From Peromyscus leucopus (Eukaryota > Chordata > Mammalia > Rodentia > Cricetidae), in assembly GCF_004664715.2 (NCBI RefSeq), contig NC_051069.1, forward strand, positions 69,896,647 through 69,960,646: a stretch of DNA of 64,000 bases. Reading direction: 5' to 3'. A program made the translations under genes and the position numbers. A model generated the notes under the pieces. That model made no database searches. It was not told the DNA's origin and worked only from the letters and a program-made list of their open reading frames with translations. Positions 22,945-35,045 of the stretch are shown piece after piece (positions within the stretch are counted from its first letter, which is position 1; the number at the start of each line of letters is the position of its first letter).

Positions 22945-24575
22945 TTTGTTCTTTGAGAATTTTTATGTGTTTTGATCATATTCAATTCCCACTCCAATTC
23001 TTTCCAGATTCATTCTCCTAATATCCACACTCAACTTAGTGAGTTAAAACAAACAAAGAAACAAACAACATTAAGAAGAATTTGTGTTTCCCAAATATTC
23101 TTGGATGTATCATTTTCCCCAGAAGTACTGTCAACTTACCAGGGGCTGCACTCAGAGAGAAAACTGTTTCTCCATCTCCAAGCAGCTAGTAATTTTCAAT
23201 GACTCTAAGGCTATGGATGTGGTTTCATGCTCCAATCCCATTTACTTTCTGGGATTTGGTTTGTATTTCCAAGGCTTTCTCAGAGGCCCTGATGAAAAGA
23301 CCAAGGGGACCTAGTTTTGTGTCCTTGTCCAGGGGCAGATTGTCAAGGTCAAATCTGGGGCTAGGTTTCGGGTCTAGAAGGAGCTAAGGTTTTGTCCCTG
23401 GGAACTTTTCTTTACCCCCAAAAGAGACTGGAGTTATCAGTCCCAAGGCTGCTGGGTGCTCAGTCTCTAATGATCTTGAGATAGTGTGTGTTCCCATTGG
23501 GCATGCAACAATGCTTGATTAGCTTTCTGCTGACTTTGTCCCATTTCTCCCCTAACTTATTGTTTTAAGATGCTGTACTTCTTAATATGTTTGCTTGAAA
23601 TAAGACATAGCTTTTGAAAGACCTCTGAACACCACCTTTACTATTTTCTTTTTCTTATTTATCTTCTTATCTCCTGATAACCTCCTGTTAGGGTCCTGTC
23701 ACTGAAGAATGACCTGCTGGTCCAGATCAACACATATCATTCTAACCACTGTGAGTTTATTTGTGTAGCTGCTTTGATCTGTTGAATCTAATCAGAAGAC
23801 ACTGTTTTTTTGTAGTCATCCACCATCTCCTGCACTTACACTGTTTCTGTTCCCTTTCCCAAAATGATCTCTAAGTCTTAGGAAGAGGGATGCAGTATAC
23901 TTGTTCTATTTAGGGCTAGGCGTTCCATAAAATGTTACTCTCTGCACCTTGGCCAGGTGTAGGTCTCTGTGTTCATCATCACCCACTGTAAACAGACACT
24001 TCTTGGATGAGGGTTGAAAGATGCACTGATATGAGGAAACAACAATAACTCATTCGGAGTCATTCTATACTATGTTCATTTAGCCACATAATAGTAGTAG
24101 TTTTCCCCCAGGGGTCTATGATCTGTCTAACCATGGGTTCTTGGCCTGGAAATGATGCCAGGTTTGAGTTCCATCATGTGGAGTAGGTCTTCAGCCCAAT
24201 CAGAAAGTGATTGGTTATTATTATGATGTTTATGCCACCACTGCACAAGTGGGTGTGTCTTTCCAGGGCAGTCATTATTGTAGCTTCCAGAGTTCAAAGC
24301 TAGATATGATTGGTGATCACTTTTCTCCACTGGTAGTGTGCATAACATCTTCCAGCATTATGAAAAGTAACCAGAGGGATGAAGCTTCCAGGTGTACTAG
24401 ATAAACTTCCCAATATTCTGTGGCTCAAGTGTGTGGGATCTTCAGCAATATGAGCTTACCATCAACTTCTGGAGGGTAATAAATAGCATTGACAATAGCC
24501 TATACTTTTGGGGAATCTGAAGGACCTTACTGATGAATAGCTCCAAATTAAGAAACACATTCCAGAGACTGTTTT
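22945..24575 (-). mobile_element. L1 3' UTR (older Lx-type), minus strand, ~1.6 kb
   Basis: The reverse complement ends in the L1 3' terminus (about 22945-22985). Characteristic blocks run up to 24575, such as 'taccaggggctgcactcaga', 'caaagctagatatgattggt' and 'tcttcagcaatatgagctta'. The same family recurs at 27.6 kb, 41.8 kb and, in sense orientation, 47.1 kb. It is noncoding; ORFs inside it are chance. Confidence 0.75.
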
Positions 24576-24885
24576 TTTTTAATTAAGAAATTTTTTGTTC
24601 ATTTTACATACCAATCACAGATCCCCCTCTCTTCCCTCCTCTCCCCCCAGCCTCCCACCCCAACTCCCTCCTCTGAAAAGGTAAGGCCTCCCATGGGGAG
24701 TCAGCAGAGCCTGGTACATTCAGTTGAGGCAGGTCCAAGGCCCTCCTCCTGCACCAAGACTGTTGCAAGGTGTTCCAACATAGGTAATGGGTTCCAAAAA
24801 GTCAGCTCATGTACCAGGGATAGATCCTGATCCTACTGCCAGGGGGCCCCTTAAGCAGATCAAGCTACACAACTGTCTCTCTTGT
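24576..24885 (-). mobile_element. L1 3' end (younger type), minus strand
   Basis: It begins with the reverse complement of the L1 tail ('aaattttttgttcattttac'), then the C/T-rich tract, then 'gtaaggcctcccatggggag', 'ggcaggtccaaggccctcct' and 'agatcaagctacacaactgt', all of which match the 3' UTR of the L1 at 56.7-57.0 kb in reverse. It abuts the older L1 on its left. Confidence 0.8.
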
Positions 24886-25271
24886 GCAGAGGAATTTTTT
24901 ATTTTTAAGTCTCTGGTATCTAGTAGGACACATTATTACCTTATTGTAGGGCAATTCCATTTAACTCTTATTTTATGGCACAAATATATTCTTGTCACTT
25001 AAAATCAGTAAACTACAGAAAGTAGATTTCCTAGATATTTTTGTGCATGTTATATGAAATAGATACTTTCTAGGGTACATGGGATGATTTGCAGCATGAA
25101 TCAAAAACATTGTGACCCATCACCCTTAAAAATCACTAGCCATCTTCCCATCAATCTTAAGAAATTCTATACATGTGCCTGTTACAGAATAATGGATTCC
25201 TCATTTGTGGAAAATCATATGTGTAATACACACAGGTAGATCACATTTGAACAACACCCCTATTTTGGTTC

Positions 25272-25474
25272 CCAAATATCTATCTCTTATTTTGTTTGTT
25301 TGTTTTTTTTTTTTTTTCAAGACAAAGTTTCTCTGTGTAGCTTGCACCTCTCCTGGAACTCACTCTGTAGCTCAGGCTGGCCTTGAACTCACAGAGATCC
25401 ACATGCCTCTGCCTCCTGAGTGCTGGGATTAAAGTTGTGTGTCACCACTGCCCGGCCCAAATATCTATCTCTTA
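25272..25474 (-). mobile_element. SINE B1 (minus strand) with perfect 18-bp target-site duplication
   Basis: CCAAATATCTATCTCTTA is found at 25272-25289 and again at 25457-25474. Between them lies a complete B1 in reverse, from the poly-T to the terminal GCCCGGC. Together with low divergence this marks a recent L1-mediated insertion. Confidence 0.95.
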
Positions 25475-25639
25475 CCACAAAGAGAACTAGTAAATTTCTG
25501 TGTATCAAGATTCTTCAGAGATAGGGACACACATGAATAGATGGACCACTTTTAACTGAAAGAGAAAAAAATAGTATTTTTTCAGCATTTTCAAAACTCT
25601 TTATAAGGTTACAGATGGTTGTTTTTATAAACATTGTGG

Positions 25640-25765
25640 CACTCAGTCCTCATGATCAGCCTTGAATGTTGGCTTTTTACACTTAAAGTTAAGAGAACAG
25701 AATTTGTGTCAATTCAATAGTTTATTTGTGGCAACACTAGGATTCAAAACAAAGTATATATGGAT
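25640..25765 (+). mobile_element. Possible MIR fragment
   Basis: Blocks 'cacttaaagttaagagaaca' and 'ggcaacactaggattcaaaa' sit in the order of the MIR 3' half. It is ancient and diverged; the call is tentative. Confidence 0.35.
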
Positions 25766-25769
25766 GTAA

Positions 25770-26700
25770 AGGAGACCCATAAGAGCCCAAAACAACCCTA
25801 AGCAGAACAAATTACAATGGAAACATCACAATACTTATTCTCAATCTTTACTATTAAGCATACTTAAAAAAAAAACCAGCATGGGGCTGGCACAAAATCA
25901 GACATGTTGATCAAAGAAACAGAATAGAGGACACAGAAATAATCCCACAGAACTATAGCCATTCAATTTTCAACAATAATGTCAAAAACATATCTTGGAA
26001 AAAAGCTTCAGCAAAGGGTACTGTAAAAACTGGATATCCCCCTGTAGAAGAATGAAACTCAATCTATGTCTATCACTCTACACAAAGATCAATTCAAAAT
26101 GGATCAAAGACTTGAATCAATGTAAGACTTGAAACCTTAAAACCTTTTCCATAGGCATTTTTTTCAAGGCACAGGAAAGGGCTTTTAGAAAGACCCCATC
26201 AACACAGGACATAACGTGGCAAGTGAAATTGGTGACTGGGATTTAATAAAATTAAAAAAAGTTTGCACAAAATAGGAAGCAACCAGCACCATGAACAGAC
26301 AGCCTCCTGGAGGGGAAGAAGTATGTGCCAACTACTCAGAAGACAGATTGTTAATATCTGACATATAAAGAACTACAAAAATTAGACACCTAAAGGTCAA
26401 AGCATCCAATCAATAAATTGTCAGTGGACTGAATGCACAGTTTTCAGAAGAAAGAGATACCACTTGTATATATTTAGAAAAGTGTTTCTCATTCTCAGCC
26501 ATCAGGGAAATATAAATTAAACTGTTTTGATATTCCTTCCCCATCCAGTCAGAATGGCTACCATGGAGAAAACAAAAGGCAACAGATGCTTATATCTTGT
26601 TCGTGGAGATGTAGGCTGGTAATATCCACTGTGGATCTCAGTGTAGAAGTTCCTCAAAAATCTACAGAAACCAGCTGTGCCACTCAGGTAAACTCAACTT
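25770..26700 (+). mobile_element. Old L1 ORF2 remnant (sense)
   Basis: The DNA resembles the 3' part of L1 ORF2. Recognisable blocks include 'cagcatggggctggcacaaa', 'atcaaagaaacagaatagag', 'ctgtaaaaactggatatccc' and 'aaaatggatcaaagacttga'. The frame is broken by many stops, so there is no coding potential. Its divergence indicates an insertion older than the L1 at 21 kb. Confidence 0.8.
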
Positions 26701-27574
26701 GCCCCAGAGATTTTCACATGAGTCTTATATAGAACACTACTAAGGGCAGTTGTCACCCTCTGAAGGAGCTTCTGCTGATTAAGATTGAGAACCTCTGCAA
26801 TAGTGTGATGCTTTCATTTTGTTCAATCAGAACGGTCTGAACATTTTCTCATGGAGTCCTTTCTTTACGGTTTGTGTTCTGTGGCATTAATACTTTTCAG
26901 AAGGAGTGTTTAACTGTGAGCCTCTGTTCCTCAGAGCTTGGAATTATTTAAAAATTCAGCGCTGAGCTGGGCATTGATTTTGCACACTTTCTGCTAATTT
27001 AATAAATCCCAGGTTGTCTATGGATTCTGTAGATTAGAACTATGAAGTTAAAGTCTTGTAGCTTCTTCATCAAACACGGAAAACTTTTCCTATTGCTCAG
27101 ATCTGGGCTAACTTGGTGATACTCTATAGAAAATAGTAATATTATATAAGGCCTTGCTCTCCCTTGGAACATAAAAAAAATACCCATCATAGAAGAAAAC
27201 TCACATTCCCTCTTAAAGGATGAATAGCCACATGGGAGGAAATTAAATAATCTTCCTTGATAACACCCACCAACTGTGTGACATAGGACTGAACCTATCC
27301 ATGTTAGACCTTCAGCAGAATCATGCCTTCACATGAATATATCCCTGTGAAAAAGCCTGAAGAGCTGTAAATTTGGGGAAGAAAACAGTGTTTTCTTTTC
27401 CTTTTTTTTTCAGTTGCTAAATTTTGGGTTGATTTGTTTATCAGAGTTAAGCTACACATACATAAAAACCATACTTGATAATTTATAACAATAGACATTT
27501 ACAGGTTTAAGCTACTTCCAAGTTATGAGAATTGCATGTATTTCTTTTTTATATTAAGAGTTATCTATTTTTAC
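26701..27574. other. Unassigned sequence
   Basis: No gene or clear repeat is seen. 'gattgagaacctctgc' near 26784 recalls the hAT end sequence, but no matching partner end is present. ORFs at 26999-27190 and 27304-27498 look accidental. Confidence 0.35.
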
Positions 27575-28255
27575 TATAATATTTTTGTTAATTCATTGAG
27601 AATTTCATATAAAATATTTAGTCATATTCACCTTCCATTCTTTCCCCCACTCCTCCCAGATCCACTCTCTGATCTCCATCCCCCCACTTAAATTTTTATT
27701 ATTATTGTATTTTTAGAAGACTATCCAGAAGCAGGCGTCCTGGTCCTCTGGCTATTACAATCTTTATGCCCCCTCTTCCACAATATACCTTGATACTTAG
27801 ATATAGGGGTTGCATTGTAGATGTATCAACTAGGAACAGGCACCCCATTATCACTGGCTTTTTGCATTGTGAACAGTTGTGGCTTTCTGTAATGGTCTCA
27901 AGTCAGCTGCAAAATAAGCTTCCTTGATGAGGAGTGAGAGCTGCACTTATCTGTGGGTGTAAATACATGTATTTAGCACGAAGTTAGAAATGATCTTGGC
28001 TTAAGAAATTGGCAATAGTAGGTTCTCCTCAAGATGCTACGGTCTCACCAGCCAGGAGCCATTGGCTAAGTTTACAGTGCCACGCATGAATTTATTCCTA
28101 CTGAATGGGCTTAAATCCAAACAGGTGGCCATTATGCATATATTTGTGACTCTACATTTAGTTTTACAGTGTTTTGTGTATTGTGTGTGCTGTTTGCTGG
28201 ACAGTCTTCATGGGTCTCCCCTGTTTCAGCATGGCTTTGAAGCACTCTGATTTGT
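27575..28255 (-). mobile_element. L1 3' UTR fragment (older Lx-type), minus strand
   Basis: It starts with the reverse complement of the L1 3' end ('ttcattgagaatttcatata' and 'cccactcctcccagatccac') and continues with the same block order as 22945-24575 ('gtaatggtctcaagtcagct', 'gaggagtgagagctgcactt'). Confidence 0.7.
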
Positions 28256-28354
28256 TTCACAGAATTGTCAAAGATGTTTGCATAGAGAGTATCCTGGGAA
28301 GACAGAAGTAATATCTCCTGGTGGGGCAGAAGACAGATGTGCTTTTGTCTATGT

Positions 28355-28563
28355 CATTGACTCTCAGTCTTCCTAGTGCTGTGACCCTTTAATACAGTTC
28401 TTCATGTTGTGATGGCCCCCAACCATAAAAGTATTTCATTGCTGTGTCAACTGTAATTTTTCTACTGTTGTGAATTGTAATGTAAGTATCTGATATGCTG
28501 CAGGATAGCTGATATGCTACCCCTGTGAAAAAGTCATGTGACCCACAGGTTGAGAACCACATG
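28355..28563. mobile_element. Nonautonomous hAT-type element (URR1-like), second copy
   Basis: The left end 'cattgactctcagtcttcct' and right end 'ggttgagaaccaca' are degraded inverted repeats of the same family as 6875-7097, and the interior shares 'gctgtgaccctttaatacag' and 'gtgacccacagg'. GTCTA is found just outside both ends (from 28347 and from 28563), a probable remnant of the 8-bp duplication. Confidence 0.7.
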
Positions 28564-30232
28564 TCTAGAACAATAAAATAATGTCCTCATCTGAGGCCAA
28601 GATTAGGTAAGTTTGCTTAGAAAATGTTTCTTTAGTTCAGAATTGCCTGATTTAGTGTTTCTCAGTTCTGATAGGAAGCCCTCTGTGAGCAATATTTACC
28701 TTGTTTTCTCCAACATTCCAACCTCTTCTGAGACTTGGAAAATGTGGGGATCCAATGCCAGCCTGGATACCATGCTGCCTAGTGTCCAGGAATGAAAAGT
28801 CCTTTGTCTTTGAATCAGGTATCTCATGTCTTCTGTCTGCACCAATGAAACTGAACCAGACTATTTGTCGGCTTTAGCACTTAGGATTTCAGGCTTCACA
28901 ATTATTGATATCTTTTTTTGAACTTAATACAGTACATAAGATACTTTGTGAAGATTGTATGATTTATTTATCTGAGTCTGTTTATTCCTTCATAAATGAA
29001 TAATATTCATTAGAACCTATATATGTCTTTCTCCAGAATTGAATTATTTTATTCATTATAAATTACATGCAAACAAATGAGTTCATACTTTATAGTGGCT
29101 ATTAATTCAGAACACTGTATATTCTGCTAGATATGGCTTGTTTTCAGTAATTATTTAATTTTTATTTTTCTCTTAATACATTTTCTGCTTGTATATTTGT
29201 GATTTCTCTATTTTCTTTCTTTCAACTAAACATACCAGTATTTTACTCATTTATCATTGTATTTTTAGGATTCTCATTCTTGAATATACTTATTGATTCT
29301 CCTGTTTTTCTTCTCTGATTTGTATGTTTCAGTCTTCCTTTACCAGCCCCTTCATATTGCTTCCCCTTTATTTTAATTCTAGCCTTTTGTTTTGGATGAC
29401 ATGCTTAATGTACATTTGTACTCTTCCAGGGAGGTTAGGCTTTTAAATCTTGCTCCATATTAGACGTTTAAATATATAGTAAGCTCTCAGTTATTGGAAC
29501 ACTCTGTTTGTAATTTTTTATAATGAGTTATGGAGATGGATTTTCACCTTTTCTGACAGTGGGTTTTTTTCTTATACCCCTGGAGCTATGATCAGGTAGT
29601 CCAGTTGGTTTTGAAAATAAGTTTTGTGTGTTTTGGAGATTTTCTCATGCCTAATAAATGCTCAACTTTTGGAACTAGAGCATTTAAAAAATGAGGTTTT
29701 AAAAATGCCTAAATATTTTTAGGTATTAAAAAATGCCTAAAAAAATGCTTAAATCTCGATTCAAAGGATAATCTGTTACCAAGGATACTGCTATTTCACT
29801 TTGAATGTTCCCGCTAAAATTCAGGTTGAAATTCAATCATCTTGGGAAGTATTAATATGTGGGAACAGGTGGGACCACTAAGGAAAGATAAGGTCATGAG
29901 GTTCTGTGCCCTACCTCCATTCTGTCCATTTATAGATTAATCATTAATAGGTTAATGAGTTGTTTCAAGAATAGATGTGTCATAAAAGCTACATTGGCTT
30001 CTGTCTCTTGTCTTCTTGCCATATGACGTCATGTGCTTCTTTAGGACTCTGGAGAGTCTCCACCAGGAAGAAGGTCACAAGATGTGGCCTGCAGACTTTG
30101 GTCCTGGTATCATCTAGAATTAGGGTAAATAAAGCTTTCTTCTTTATAAATTATCTAGCCTGCTGTATTCAGTTATGGCAATAGTAACAATGAAGATTAA
30201 GCCAAACTCTTACTAGATTTTTGTTTTGTGAA
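28564..30232. other. AT-rich unassigned sequence
   Basis: No gene, RNA or clear repeat is recognised. Short ORFs here (28613-28795, 29975-30184) are unremarkable. A small imperfect repeat cluster of 'aaaatgcctaaa' units lies at 29695-29750. Confidence 0.4.
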
Positions 30233-30411
30233 ATATAGTGAGACGTGCCGGGCGTGGTGGCACATGCCTTTAATCCCAGCACTCGGGAGGCAGAGGCAGG
30301 TGGATCTCTGTGAGTTCGAGGCCAGCCTGGGCTACCAAGTGAGCTCCAGGAAAGGCGCAAAGCTACACAGAGAAACCCTGTCTCGAAAAAAAAAAATATA
30401 TAGTGAGACGT
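30233..30411 (+). mobile_element. SINE B1 with perfect 14-bp target-site duplication
   Basis: ATATAGTGAGACGT occurs at 30233-30246 and 30398-30411. The B1 between them (30247-30397) begins gccgggcgtggtggcacatg and ends 'accctgtctcg' plus an A tail. It is nearly free of changes relative to its own family pattern. The right half carries 'caggaaaggcgcaaagc', a variant I associate with cricetid rodents. Confidence 0.97.
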
Positions 30412-30629
30412 ACAAAATGGCAAGAGTGACCTTTGAAGTTTCTTTTGTATAACTTTAATATGATTTGCTTGAAAATCTTAATCCATGAAGGTATAGTATT
30501 ATACTGGTCCTCATATTTTCTTTCTGAAATGCAAACCTAGGTAAGAGAAATGTTTAAAATATTCAGTTTATTTTTGATAACAAATAGTTTGGCACTGTTA
30601 AAGATTTATTTTTTATTATTTTTGAAATA

Positions 30630-30815
30630 TGTATAGTTGTGTATGTCTGCATGTGGGTATGGGCATGTGAGTATGGGTGCCTGAGGAGGCCAGAGGCATT
30701 AAACCCCTAGGGGTGGAGTTAAGATGGTTGTGAGCCACCTGATGTGGGTGTTGGAAATAGAACGTGGGTCTTGGGAAGAGCAGTAGCAAGTGCTGAGCAT
30801 CTCTTCAGCCCCTCG
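30630..30815 (-). mobile_element. SINE B3/B2-type (minus strand)
   Basis: The minus strand opens at 30815 with 'gggctgaagagatgctcagc', a tRNA-derived head. It continues through 'acccacatcaggtggctcac' to an end rich in 'gcctcctcaggcaccc', which is the B3-type tail. It is diverged but close to full length. Confidence 0.75.
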
Positions 30816-31307
30816 GCATTTTTTAAAGCCTCATTCAGTTATCATATTCTAATTGTTTTCTCAGATGATCACTTCTAAGTTGATCATTAGAACTTGAATT
30901 TACCCACATTTTCTGTCCTTTGGGCTTGTTGACACTAGGAACCTGGAATGAATCCTAGAACAGGAAACAGCCTGCTGGTCCTGACTTCTGATGCCTATCA
31001 CGAATATTCACAGAGGAAATGATATATGGTGATGTATTTATGAGGTGGTGCCAAGGCATAGGGTCCAGAAAGTCAATGAACGGCTTCCATGATTTGCTGA
31101 ATTTATTCCTTGCAACAATCTCAACAAGTCATGAATGAAAGCTACTTCAATTTTAAAGGAATATAGAATTCAGGATGGGATAAGCTGGGCTGCACATAAT
31201 GTTAGACACCTGGATCATGAAGGGAGCTTTAGACCCAGCTGTGGGCTCCGGAAGTCCATATCTGTGTCACAACACATACCTGTCATATGATGTGTGGCCA
31301 CTGTACA
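30816..31307. other. Unassigned sequence
   Basis: Nothing recognisable lies between the B3-type SINE and the LTR duplication. Confidence 0.4.
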
Positions 31308-31831
31308 GGACAATGTGGTGGTATTGTGTTCCCCAAAATATTGTGTACCCTAATAAACTTATCTGGGGTAAGAGACCAGAAAAGCCACTAGATACATAGG
31401 CTAGAAAATGTTGGCACTCACGCCTTTAATCCTAGCATGGATTTCCAGAGGCAGAAATCCATCTGGGATCTCTGTGAATTCAAGGCCACATTAGAAACAG
31501 CCAAGCATGGTGACACATGCCTTTAATCCTACGGAGTGATGGTTGAAGGCAGAAAGATATATAAGGCATGAGGACCAGGAACTAGAAGCATTTGGCCTGG
31601 TTAAGTATTTGGCCTAGTTAAGCATTCAGGCTTTTGAGCAGCAGTTCAGCTGAGACCCATTCTGGATGAGGACTCAGAGGCCTCCAGTCTCAGGAAACAA
31701 GACCAGCTGAGGATCCGGCAAGGTGAGGTAGCTGTGGCTTGTTCTGGTTCTCTGATCTTCCAGTTCACCCCAATACCTGGCTCAGTTTGATTTTATTAAT
31801 AAGAACTTTTAAGATTCCTGCTACAGGACAA
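31308..31831 (+). mobile_element. Solo LTR (ERVK-like) with perfect 6-bp target-site duplication
   Basis: GGACAA at 31308-31313 is repeated at 31826-31831. The 512-bp LTR between them (31314-31825) opens TGTGGTGG and closes ..CTGCTACA. A TATA-like 'agatatataagg' lies mid-element near 31556. Two B1-like segments ('cctttaatcctagc', 'cctttaatcctac', with 'tctgtgaattcaaggccac') lie inside the LTR, which suggests SINE capture in the family's ancestor since the copy at 36876-37478 has them too. Confidence 0.92.
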
Positions 31832-31854
31832 CATATTTTTTGGCCCAAAATCCA

Positions 31855-31925
31855 CATGGGGAGTCTCAAGGTAGAGAGATCTAGATTTGAATTCCAGCTT
31901 TGCTCTCTTACTTACATATCCCTGA
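31855..31925 (+). mobile_element. Probable MIR core fragment
   Basis: 'gatctagatttgaattccag' followed by 'ctttgctctcttacttacat' parallels the MIR core (tRNA-related, ancient mammalian SINE). It sits just outside the LTR insertion, so it predates it. Confidence 0.5.
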
Positions 31926-32716
31926 ATATATTATATAATGTATATTATATAAATTTTTATAATATTTTTATTCATTACTGAGTCATATTATTTTAGTAAT
32001 CAGCTTATATTATTCAATAGCCAGTATATACTTTACACATATATGACATTGTTGAAGGACAAACTCAATGGATGTTATAAAAATAAGTTATAAAAAACAA
32101 AATCCACCTGCAGTATCTTTTTTAATAACATTGAATTTGTTCTTTTACCACCTCATTTACATATAAAGTGCATTCTGGTTATAGTAATACTCTATACACT
32201 TTTAGCTCCCTCTCACCCTTATTGGCCACTCTGACCTCAGGTCCTACACAAGTCTTTACAAGTCTCACTTTCGTGACTTTGCTGTTCTTTTTGAGACCCA
32301 TTGAGTTTGACCAGGACCATCGTGCAACCTTGAATTTGTAACTAACCACTAGCCTGGTGGGCTCCTCAATGGATATACAACTGAAAACAATAACTGCCTC
32401 TCTTCCACACTCCATCAGTAGTTAATAGTTCACCAGGGAGTGTAGGGATAGGATCCATAAGCTCCTCCTGGATCCATGATTGACTGTTGCTAAGTCTAGT
32501 CTTGTGTAGGTTCATTGCAGGCAGCCACAGCCCCACAGTATCATTTGAAGATTAACTGGGATATATGAGGCTAGAACATTGGCTTACACGCAGCATCATC
32601 TAATCTTTGAATTTGGACGTTTTGAGTAAATACTTAGCGTAGTGGAATCTTGATAACATAGGTAACTATACCTAATCATAGAATCAGATTTCTTACTTAA
32701 TTATCATTCTGTGGCT
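31926..32716. other. Unassigned sequence
   Basis: AT-rich at the left, more balanced at the right. The minus-strand ORF 32179-32415 has no recognisable domain. Confidence 0.4.
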
Positions 32717-33090
32717 ATGGTATTTGGAATATAGTTGGCCCCCATAAGCTCATAGGAAGTGACACTATTAGAAGGTGTGGCTTTGTTGGAGTAGGTATGA
32801 CCTTGTTGAAGGAAGTGTGTCACTGTAGGGATGGGCTTTGAGGTCTCATACATGCTCAAGCCATGCCCAGTGTCTTAGTTCACTTCCTGTTGCCTGTGGA
32901 TCAAGATGTATTAACTTGCAGCTCCTTCTCTAGCCCCATGTCTGCCTGCATGCTGCTTTACTTCCCTCCATAATGATAATGGACTAAACCTCTGAATTGT
33001 AACTGAGTCATCCCATTAAATGTTTTTCCTTTATAAGAGTTGCTGTAGTCTTGGTGTCTCTTCACAATAATGGAATCCCCAAGTAAGACA
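32717..33090 (+). mobile_element. Rodent LTR, family unassigned
   Basis: The body contains 'ggaagtgacactattagaag', 'ggtgtggctttgttggag', 'ataatggactaaacctctga' and an end of ..AAGTAAGACA, a very common rodent LTR pattern. A polyadenylation-type 'tcattaaatg'-like region is near the 3' end. GTGGCT is present just outside both ends (32711-32716 and 33091-33096), a plausible target-site duplication. I do not commit to a family name. Confidence 0.65.
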
Positions 33091-33203
33091 GTGGCTTTTA
33101 TTGTTTAAACATAGGTGTCCTTGCTCAGTGGTGGCATCTTGGACAGTTCTATAGGGTGAGAAGATATGGAGCTGTAGCCTTGAACAGCTAATTACCAAGC
33201 TCT

Positions 33204-33352
33204 AGTTTTTGTTTGTTTTGTTTTGTTTTTTGAAACAGGGTCTCTCTACGTAGTCTTGGCCAGCCTGGAAGTTGCTATGAATACCAGACTGGCCTCAAAC
33301 TTGTAGAAATCTTCTTGCCTCGGCCTCCTTAGTGCTGGGATTAAAGCCAGCC
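33204..33352 (-). mobile_element. Diverged SINE B1 (minus strand)
   Basis: A TTTG/TTTTG tail is followed by 'ttgaaacagggtctctctac', 'gactggcctcaaacttgt' and 'cctccttagtgctgggatta', the reverse of a B1 with many changes. Confidence 0.85.
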
Positions 33353-34964
33353 CTGTTTTACTGTTCACTTGTGTGGCATGGGCTGAAGTGTCTTCCTCAG
33401 CTTTGATTCCTTTTTAAATTGAAATAATAACAGCATGACTCCTGGGACTGTTGTGGAGAGTAGCTTCAATGGCGGTGACTAGTGAGTGCCAGGCAGGAGT
33501 GCACCTGAATCCACTGCATGCAATAATATCTGCAAACATTCATCATTGAAGATAGTCTGTTAGACTTTAAGGAAGAAATATTGATAGAGAGCCTAAAATT
33601 ATTATTTCTTCTATTTTCAAATTTTTGTGATTATTATTTCAGTAAAAATTCAGAAACAAAGCACTTAATTACCCCACCACATGGATTTTAATGTGGAGCA
33701 TGACACTGAAGCTTTACACTGACTGTTATGGCTGCCTTGGAATTCAAACATAAAGATTTGTTCTATGAAATCCAAGTGTTTACAGGAAAGGTTAAAAATA
33801 AGATGGGAAGTGTTAGGAAAAATGCAGGAAACAAGTTGCACCCCACATATAGCTGTTGGTGGCAATAATTGTTAGTCACAGAGCAGCTTCTGAATGCTGC
33901 TGAGTGCTGCTGCTTACTTTTCAGCAAACTACAGAGACCTGTAGCTTGAATTAGTATGTGTAAGTGGCTGCCAGGCTGGAGAGTTCCCTTCAAGAGGTCT
34001 TTGGGTCCCAGCTGTTAAGCTCTCAGGATGCCTTTGGCTACTTGAATGACACAACCTAGGGGGCAGTCCCTTTTTCTGAAGATTACAAAAACTCACCTGC
34101 TCCTGAAATAGAAGTAGCAGATTTACGTGAAGCCACTTATCAAAGCCTCCCTGACCATGAGCCCCAGGGACACCCTGTGTCAACACCTGTGACCTACCCT
34201 GCAGATGCTAGAAGATGAAAGTCCCCTACCATAGCCACACTTCTCAGGATGACCCAATTCCTCTGCTCCATTTCTTTTCACCTGTTAGATCATAAAAATG
34301 AAAATCAAGAATAGTGCAAACCTCCACTCTAGCATACAGAAGGAACCTCATTTCCTCACTCCTGTGTTTTTATTTAAATGTGAGATCCCAAACCCCTGGG
34401 GAATGGCTATGGCTGAGAACATAACATTTTTTTTTTGTTGCTGTTGTAGTTTTGTTTTGTTTGTTTGGGGGGGGGTGTGTTGGTGCTGGAAGTTTTGGGT
34501 ATCAGTTTGACAATCAGATTCCTTTACAGTTAAGTGTTGTCAGAGAATCAGGCAAGCATTCATAATTCATTCAAGGTTGATTTCTTTTCTTGCTTTCATT
34601 TCTGAATTCTTTCTTAAAAAATAATGATAAATAGGGCACTTCCTGTAAATGAGTTAGTTTTCTTACCATCTAATCAATCTACCAATGAACTCTTGGTTTA
34701 TAAAGTTCCCTGATTGAGGGTATGTCTGCTGAAATTCAGATAGTGGATTGTGTAACGCTGATGTACAGGACTTCATTTCAGAGCAGTATCTCCTATCTCT
34801 GCCAGGCAGTGAGGAAGAGAACGTGACCTTGGGCCATGGCTATGGGGACGTGCAATGGAAATTTCACAGCTTTGAGCTATATAGCCAGTTCACAGATACC
34901 CTGAGCATCTTAGTAAGGCCCAACATTCAAAAAGGAAAGAAAGGAGAATTAAGGGGTAGAGACA
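33353..34964. other. Unassigned sequence
   Basis: No gene is seen. A (TTTG)n/G-run simple sequence lies at 34430-34480. ORF 34748-34972 has a mixed composition but no domain or splice support. Confidence 0.4.
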
Positions 34965-35045
34965 GGGAGTAGGGATGCAGCTCAGTGGTACAGCACTTGC
35001 ATTGTATTGTTGAGGCCTTGGGTTTAACCACCAGTACCTTCAAGA
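34965..35045 (+). mobile_element. ID-type SINE (tRNA-Ala/BC1-derived)
   Basis: 'agggatgcagctcagtggta', 'cagcacttgcat', 'aggccttgggtttaacc' and 'accagtacc' follow the ID element order, including A-box-like and B-box-like segments, and lead into an A-rich tail. Confidence 0.85.
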
